DNA of 18,551 nt, taken from positions 1-18,551 of the forward strand of contig JBLHKW010000106.1 in the NCBI GenBank assembly GCA_047618565.1, given 5' to 3'. Positions 14,597-18,551 of the stretch are shown here, in pieces (positions within the stretch are counted from its first letter, which is position 1; each line of letters starts with the position of its first letter). Origin of the DNA: JBLHKW01 sp047618565. GTDB lineage: Bacteria; Planctomycetota; UBA1135; GCA-002686595. A program made the position numbers and the translations under genes. The notes beneath the pieces were generated by a model. That model was not told the origin of the DNA. It ran no database searches and saw only the letters and a program-made list of their open reading frames with translations.

Positions 14597-16642
14597 ATGA
14601 TCCTGGCCGTGATGGCCTGCGAACTGCGTCAGCTGGTACGGGACGGCAAGGCGCTCTTCGCGGCCGTCGTGCTGCCCGCGCTGCTGCTGCCGCTGATGTT
14701 CCTCGGCCAGGATTCCCTCGAGAACCTCTCGCGCAAGACCCTGGCGGCGCGCGAGGTCCAGATCGTGCTCGACCTTGAGTCGGGACAACGAGGGGTGGTC
14801 GAGAGGTTTCGCGACCTGCTCGCCGAGCGCGCTCCGATCCTCCTGAGCGAAGTGGATGCGGGGCCCCTCGCCGAGCGCAACCAGGCGGCGACCCCGCTTT
14901 CCAGCGAAGAGGTGCGCGAGCAGGTCGAGCGGATCTTCAGCGCTGGCGCCGAGCTTCTGGTGACGGCCGAGTCGGTTCCCCTCGGGGATGCCGATGCGGC
15001 GCCACTGGGGACCCGTTTCCATCTCTACTTCGACGTCAAGGACGACAGCGGTCGCGAGGCGCGCCAGCGCGCGCAGGCCTGTCTCGATGAGCTGGCCGAG
15101 AGCCTCGAGCTGGAGCGCCGCAGTGAGCTGCTAGGAATCGACCCGGCCCTGGGCCTGTCCTTCGATGTGGTCGATGTGGCCAGCGAGGCGGAAGCCAGCG
15201 GAGCTGCCCTGGGCCGCATGCTGCCCCTGTTCGCCATCTTCATTCTCATCGCGGCAGGCTCCTACACGGCCCTGGCCGCCTTCGCCGGCGAGCGCGAGAG
15301 CGGCACGCTCGAGACCCTGCTGGTCCAGCCGGTCCCGGTCGCGACGATCGCCTGGGGCAAGTACCTGGCGGTGCTCGTCACGGGCCTGGTCGCACTCGCG
15401 TGCAACCTCGCGAGCCTGCAGGTCTGCATCTCCCTGAACATCGGATCCCTGCCGGGCCTGGGCGATTCCAGCGGACTGGATTTCGGCCGATTGCTCGCGG
15501 GCCTGGTCTACCTGCCCGGGTGTGTCCTCGTGTGCGCCCTGGTCTGCCTCGTGTGCGGGCGCGCGCGCACATTCCGCGAGGGCCAGATGACGATCCTGCC
15601 GGCGCTGCTCTTCGCCCTCGTGCCGACGGCCATCGCCAGTCAACCCGAGCTGGAGATGGACCTGCTGCTCGCGGCGATCCCGCTCACCGGACCGGCGCTC
15701 GCCCTGCGCGACGCGCTGCGTGGACAGCTGAGTCTCGGACCGGTGCTGATGATGTTCGCGAGCCACGCGCTCTGGTGCTGGCTGCTGCTCTCGCGCCTGG
15801 CGTCGATCCTCGACGCGGAGAAGGTCCTCAGTTCGGGCAACACCAAGGCCGAACTGCACCAGCGCCGGACCGTTTCCCGGCGCGCGCTGCATTTCGGATT
15901 CGGCAGCGTGCTCGCCACTTACATGATCGGCGGCACCCTGCAGGGCAAGAGCCTGTTCTGGGGCATGACCGCTCAGTTCTGGGTGCTGTTGCCCCTGATC
16001 ATCTGGGCCTGTACGCGCGGCATGAGTCGCTTGAGCGGCAAGTCGAGCAGCGCGGTACTCGGCCTCTGCGCGCCGAAGCCGCTGCACCTCATCGGTAGTC
16101 TGTGCCTGATCCCGGGACTGGCATGGTTGGCCGCAAACTTCGGCGCATGGCAACAGTCCGTGCTGCCCTTGCCCCAGGGCGCACTCGACAACCCGGCGCT
16201 GGTGGAGGCCATCACCGGCTTCGGGCTCTGGAAGCTGCTCTTTCTGATGGCGATCTCGCCGGCCATCTGGGAGGAGCTGCTCTTCCGCGGTGCGGTACTG
16301 TTCGGATTCCGTCACGACCTCGGACGCACGCGCGCGCTGCTGCTTCAAGCTGCGCTGTTCGCGGCTGCACACGCATCTGTCTACCGGCTGGCACCGACCT
16401 TCGTCATCGGATTGCTGCTGGGCGACCTGCGTCTACGAACACGCAGCCTGTGGCCGCCCATGTTGCTGCACGCCGGTTACAACGGATTGCTGGTGCTGGG
16501 CATGTCCGGGCGCATCGAGGCCCTGGGAGTCGAATCCTGGCCCGCATGGCTCCCATGGCTGGGAATCCCTGGATTGGCCCTACTGGCCCTGAGCCCGTAT
16601 CGCAGCCCCGATCCGGTATCGCGCGCCAACACAAACGCTTGA
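14597..16642 (+). CDS. ABC-2 permease fused to a CPBP (CAAX-type) intramembrane metalloprotease
   Basis: A 681-aa fusion. Residues 1-410 are a NatB-like permease: a first helix at about 20-38 (AAVVLPALLLPLMFLG), an external domain, then helices after residue 205. It carries the permease motif FAGERESGTLETLLVQP. After a linker (about 415-430), residues 435-670 add further helices with a complete CPBP active site: EELLFRG (E559, E560, R564), FAAAH (F588, H592) and HAGYN (H625, N629). CPBP proteins include the Rce1 prenyl-protein proteases and bacteriocin-processing or self-immunity proteins. A protease joined to an exporter suggests cleavage of the exported or a neighbouring membrane substrate; this is inference. 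ATG 14597 has AGGGA 7 nt upstream. GTG 14582, overlapping the ATPase stop, would add five residues and is equally possible. Confidence 0.92.
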   Translation: MILAVMACELRQLVRDGKALFAAVVLPALLLPLMFLGQDSLENLSRKTLAAREVQIVLDLESGQRGVVERFRDLLAERAPILLSEVDAGPLAERNQAATPLSSEEVREQVERIFSAGAELLVTAESVPLGDADAAPLGTRFHLYFDVKDDSGREARQRAQACLDELAESLELERRSELLGIDPALGLSFDVVDVASEAEASGAALGRMLPLFAIFILIAAGSYTALAAFAGERESGTLETLLVQPVPVATIAWGKYLAVLVTGLVALACNLASLQVCISLNIGSLPGLGDSSGLDFGRLLAGLVYLPGCVLVCALVCLVCGRARTFREGQMTILPALLFALVPTAIASQPELEMDLLLAAIPLTGPALALRDALRGQLSLGPVLMMFASHALWCWLLLSRLASILDAEKVLSSGNTKAELHQRRTVSRRALHFGFGSVLATYMIGGTLQGKSLFWGMTAQFWVLLPLIIWACTRGMSRLSGKSSSAVLGLCAPKPLHLIGSLCLIPGLAWLAANFGAWQQSVLPLPQGALDNPALVEAITGFGLWKLLFLMAISPAIWEELLFRGAVLFGFRHDLGRTRALLLQAALFAAAHASVYRLAPTFVIGLLLGDLRLRTRSLWPPMLLHAGYNGLLVLGMSGRIEALGVESWPAWLPWLGIPGLALLALSPYRSPDPVSRANTNA

Positions 16643-16644
16643 CT

Positions 16645-16666
16645 GACAGGCCTTTGCGGTCCTGTC
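16645..16666 (+). terminator. stem-loop after the ABC operon, possible terminator
   Basis: GACAGG (16645-16650) pairs with CCTGTC (16661-16666). A CC/GG pair can extend the stem across a bulged T, leaving a short TTTGC-type loop. It starts 2 nt after the CPBP fusion stop. No T-run follows, so it is terminator-like at best. Confidence 0.45.
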
Positions 16667-16753
16667 GCGGCATTGGGACGAGGGTTTTGCCCCGCATCGG
16701 CAACCACGCGCGGATGGGGAGGTGAGCGCATTCCCCCTTTCTCGGAGGCTCCC

Positions 16754-16855
16754 ATGCCGCGTTTCCTTGCACACTCCCTTTGCCGCCTGCTCGAGGTGGT
16801 CCTCGTACTCGGGACCATCGCCATCGCAACGTTGGCGCACAATTCGTTCGCCTGA
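16754..16855 (+). CDS. putative 33-aa single-helix membrane protein
   Basis: A short frame, ATG to TGA, encoding a basic N-terminus (MPRFLAHSLCRLLE) and one hydrophobic segment, VVLVLGTIAIATLA, ending HNSFA. A strong Shine-Dalgarno sequence, GGAGG, sits 5 nt before the ATG (16744-16748). A 9-bp stem-loop follows 21 nt after the stop, so the unit looks like a gene with its own terminator. I do not recognise the sequence. It could be a small membrane protein or a chance ORF. A longer reading frame upstream has no supporting ribosome site. No promoter is obvious in the 111 bp between it and the ABC operon. Confidence 0.45.
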   Translation: MPRFLAHSLCRLLEVVLVLGTIAIATLAHNSFA

Positions 16856-16876
16856 TTCAGATTCGACGAGTACCTC

Positions 16877-16909
16877 ACTGGCCCGCGGAGCACGACACCC
16901 CGGGCCAGT
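16877..16909. terminator. 9-bp GC-rich stem-loop, likely terminator
   Basis: ACTGGCCCG (16877-16885) pairs perfectly with CGGGCCAGT (16901-16909) across a 15-nt loop. It follows the 33-aa ORF and lies downstream of the convergent sialidase-fold gene, so it could serve either strand. No clear U-tract follows, which weakens an intrinsic terminator call. Confidence 0.5.
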
Positions 16910-17034
16910 CTTCAGGATCCATGACGATGCTCATCACCTGAGCAGCTGTTTGGAACCCCTCCCTTTACCAGACCCATCGTCCGGATCCAGCGGTCCGGCG
17001 CGCCGCTCGCAAGTTGGCGCGTCGGGCCATTCCC
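16910..17034. other. intergenic stretch without a recognised gene
   Basis: Last part of the 392-bp gap at 16643-17034; the other parts hold the stem-loops and the small ORF listed above. On either strand I see no plausible coding frame with a ribosome site. It holds small overlapping GC-rich palindromes, such as AGCGG (16989-16993) with CCGCT (17003-17007), which could help end the minus-strand sialidase-fold transcript. Nothing more can be supported. Confidence 0.5.
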
Positions 17035-18282
17035 CTATTCGCAGCTGATGCGCATCAGGCCGATCGATCCGCTACGCGCGTCGGTCCAGGCGGCGAAGAC
17101 ATCGCGCACACCCGCGGCCAGACTGAGCATGCCGTCCGGTCGACCGCCGGTCACGTCGGCGAGCACCACGGAGGCGTGTTCCGTGCCCGGCTCCAGCAAG
17201 CGCAGGCGCCACTGGGCCGTGTCCCCCACGAGCTCGAGCCAGCCCACGACGAACGCATCCCGCCCGGGTAGGGCCGCGATGGACACGCGGCCACCGGGCA
17301 AGCCATCGTCGACGGGAATGGCCCAGCCGAAGTTCGTACCGTCATCGCTGAAGGTCACCTGAACACGGGGCTTCTCGTCATCCCCCATGGTGAACCAGGC
17401 CAGTGCCACGCGCTCGGGTCCGACGGCCAGCGCGGGACCGTTCACAGGACAACCCGGGATGAGCCAGCCATCCGCATGCGGGATACGCGGCTCGGACCAC
17501 GAGGCGGGCTCCCCGGGCATGCCGCGAACCAGGGCGATATCGCGCACCTCGCTGGCACTCCGATCACGGTAAGCCACGAGCACGGACCCATCGTCGAGCT
17601 GCACGGCGGCGGTCGGACAGCAGCTGCACGTCTTTGCGTCGAGCTCGACTTCACGGCCAAGCGGCACTCCATGGGGAAGCGCGCTCGCGCGGCTGATGAG
17701 CTTCATCGAGTCGTCCACGCGGCCGTCGAGCCAGGCGGAGAAGAAGCCGTCGCCCAGGGCGAGCGTGGTGACGAAGCCGTGTTCGACCGCCGAGCGATCG
17801 TCGTGCAGCCAGCCTGGTGCCGACCAAACGTCACCCGAGCGGGAGGTCGAGTACTCCACGTGATAGGCGTAGCGGCCGCCCTCGTCACGGACCAGCCAGT
17901 GGGCGAACAGACCGCTCGAACTCGCCACCACGGACGGAAAGTCGGCCCAGTTGACGAACCAGTCGTCGCCCTCGGCAACCCGCATCGGCGTCGACCAAAC
18001 ACCGTCGATGAGCCTGCTGGCACGCAGGCCCGAGCGATGATCCTCGAGGACCTCGGTCCACGACAGGACCAGCTGGTCACCGGCGCCGGTCAGGCGCGGG
18101 TAGAGCACGCTGTGCTCCTCGGCGGGCCCATCGGCAGATCTGGCCGCCACGGGACTGACCTCCGGGATGAGAGTCAGCGAGGGTTCCCTGGCCTCCGTCT
18201 GCACGCTCGGAAGCGCACTGCAGGCCGCGACGCCAAGCGCTGTCCCGCCGGCCAGTCGCCTGATGTTGAGCTCCAGGAACAT
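17035..18282 (-). CDS. sialidase-fold (BNR-type beta-propeller) lipoprotein with C-x-C-C motif
   Basis: A 415-aa protein. The N-terminal signal MFLELNIRRLAGGTALGVAAC has a lipobox-like VAAC (Cys21). The mature part has repeated beta-strand units with BNR/Asp-box-like turns (STSRSGDVWSAPGW, TFSDDGTNFGW), as in exo-alpha-sialidase-type propellers. Characteristic motifs are TCSCCPTA (Cys219, 221, 222), VAYRDRSASEVRDIA and IPGCPVNGPAL (Cys278). I know these from a widespread uncharacterised group annotated as sialidases. The usual sialidase arginine triad and Tyr/Glu pair are not evident, so glycosidase activity is doubtful. The clustered cysteines suggest metal or disulfide chemistry. Start: ATG 18282 is preferred because it begins at the signal peptide; the frame extends further upstream through the small basic gene. 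That gene ends 19 bp upstream. Confidence 0.82.
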   Translation of the reverse strand: MFLELNIRRLAGGTALGVAACSALPSVQTEAREPSLTLIPEVSPVAARSADGPAEEHSVLYPRLTGAGDQLVLSWTEVLEDHRSGLRASRLIDGVWSTPMRVAEGDDWFVNWADFPSVVASSSGLFAHWLVRDEGGRYAYHVEYSTSRSGDVWSAPGWLHDDRSAVEHGFVTTLALGDGFFSAWLDGRVDDSMKLISRASALPHGVPLGREVELDAKTCSCCPTAAVQLDDGSVLVAYRDRSASEVRDIALVRGMPGEPASWSEPRIPHADGWLIPGCPVNGPALAVGPERVALAWFTMGDDEKPRVQVTFSDDGTNFGWAIPVDDGLPGGRVSIAALPGRDAFVVGWLELVGDTAQWRLRLLEPGTEHASVVLADVTGGRPDGMLSLAAGVRDVFAAWTDARSGSIGLMRISCE

Positions 18283-18301
18283 GTTCCCTGGCGCGCCGCT
18301 C

Positions 18302-18418
18302 TCAGCCCTTCTTCTTCGCGCGGATAGCTGCGTGGGTCTTGCCGGACCCCATGCCCATTTTCTTGACGCGGAGGCGGCCGCGGGTGGGTCCGCCTGCCTT
18401 GAATCTGGATTTAGCCAT
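18302..18418 (-). CDS. 38-aa very basic protein, unknown function
   Basis: A short frame starting MAKSRFKAGGPTRGRL and ending THAAIRAKKKG, with 12 Lys/Arg and no acidic residues. That composition is typical of ribosome-associated or nucleic-acid-binding peptides. I compared it from memory with bTHX-type ribosomal proteins and found no convincing match. ATG 18418 is chosen because codons further upstream look non-coding; no clear Shine-Dalgarno sequence is present. A possible promoter lies about 50-75 bp upstream. The sialidase-fold gene follows 19 bp downstream on the same strand, so they may share a transcript. The lack of any acidic residue and the MAKSR start make it more likely real than chance, but it is unproven. 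Confidence 0.6.
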   Translation of the reverse strand: MAKSRFKAGGPTRGRLRVKKMGMGSGKTHAAIRAKKKG

Positions 18419-18465
18419 CGGAAGTTCTGGGAATCGGGTCCTTGGGGACAGAGATCGAGCCGGGG

Positions 18466-18494
18466 GTTGTACCTTTCGGCTCGCTTCAAGACAA
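18466..18494 (-). promoter_or_regulatory. putative sigma-70-type promoter for the small basic gene
   Basis: On the minus strand, TTGTCT (complement of 18489-18494) and TACAAC (complement of 18466-18471) are separated by exactly 17 bp. Each matches its consensus hexamer at 4 of 6 positions. The start of transcription would be near 18460, giving a leader of about 40 nt before the ATG at 18418. Confidence 0.4.
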
Positions 18495-18551
18495 GGCTTG
18501 TGACGCATTCTGGGGCCCCGCATGGCCCACGGGCAGCCTCCTGGCGCCTCA

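Noticed and set aside
16643..17034. tRNA, small RNA or CRISPR-like repeats in the largest gap
   Set aside because: Apart from the two stem-loops and the 33-aa ORF, I find no cloverleaf, no regularly spaced repeats and no other structured element.
18283..18489. N-terminal extension of the sialidase-fold protein
   Set aside because: It covers the small basic gene in another frame, and the signal peptide begins at 18282.

Overview
The window is high-GC, densely packed bacterial chromosome with about 15 genes, short intergenic gaps and several stop/start overlaps. The gene families suggest a planctomycete or a similar environmental Gram-negative lineage: a squalene-cyclase-like repeat protein without a visible cyclase motif, an ABC permease fused to a CPBP (CAAX-type) membrane protease, a Tat-exported probable lipoprotein, and a sialidase-fold lipoprotein with a C-x-C-C motif. 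This is a judgement from gene content; no rRNA or other phylogenetic marker is present.

Layout. (1) Plus strand, 1-3750: a prenyltransferase/squalene-oxidase repeat protein that probably starts left of the window, a fumarylacetoacetate hydrolase (FAH)-family enzyme with a possible leaderless promoter, and an M48 membrane metalloprotease overlapping it by 8 bp. (2) Minus strand, 10930-3740, read leftwards: signal peptidase I, an SDR oxidoreductase, an aldehyde dehydrogenase, a CstB-like protein (metallo-beta-lactamase (MBL) fold plus two rhodanese domains), a second MBL-fold hydrolase that is now broken, a small DUF3311-like membrane protein and a sodium:solute symporter. (3) Plus strand, 11072-16642: a Tat-exported M24 metallopeptidase followed by a NatAB-type ABC system (permease, ATPase, permease-CPBP fusion), nearly gapless. 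(4) A 392-bp gap with two stem-loops and a plausible 33-aa membrane ORF. (5) Minus strand, 18418-17035: a 38-aa very basic protein and a sialidase-fold lipoprotein.

The strongest finding is at 6117-6317. A 193-bp foldback element (MITE-like, no transposase) is flanked by a perfect 4-bp CTAG duplication and splits the second MBL-fold gene. Removing the element and one CTAG restores a single 287-codon frame and rebuilds the metal-binding motif SHAHADH at the junction, so the insertion site and duplication are defined to the base. The long arms pair almost throughout, and the four substitutions in their two best-paired blocks would all be G-U pairs in plus-strand RNA.

The 11072-16642 cluster is the best candidate for a functional system that may be undescribed. 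It combines a secreted M24 peptidase, an asymmetric two-permease ABC exporter and a CPBP protease with an intact active site. I saw no tRNA, rRNA, CRISPR array, phage gene or recognisable defence system.
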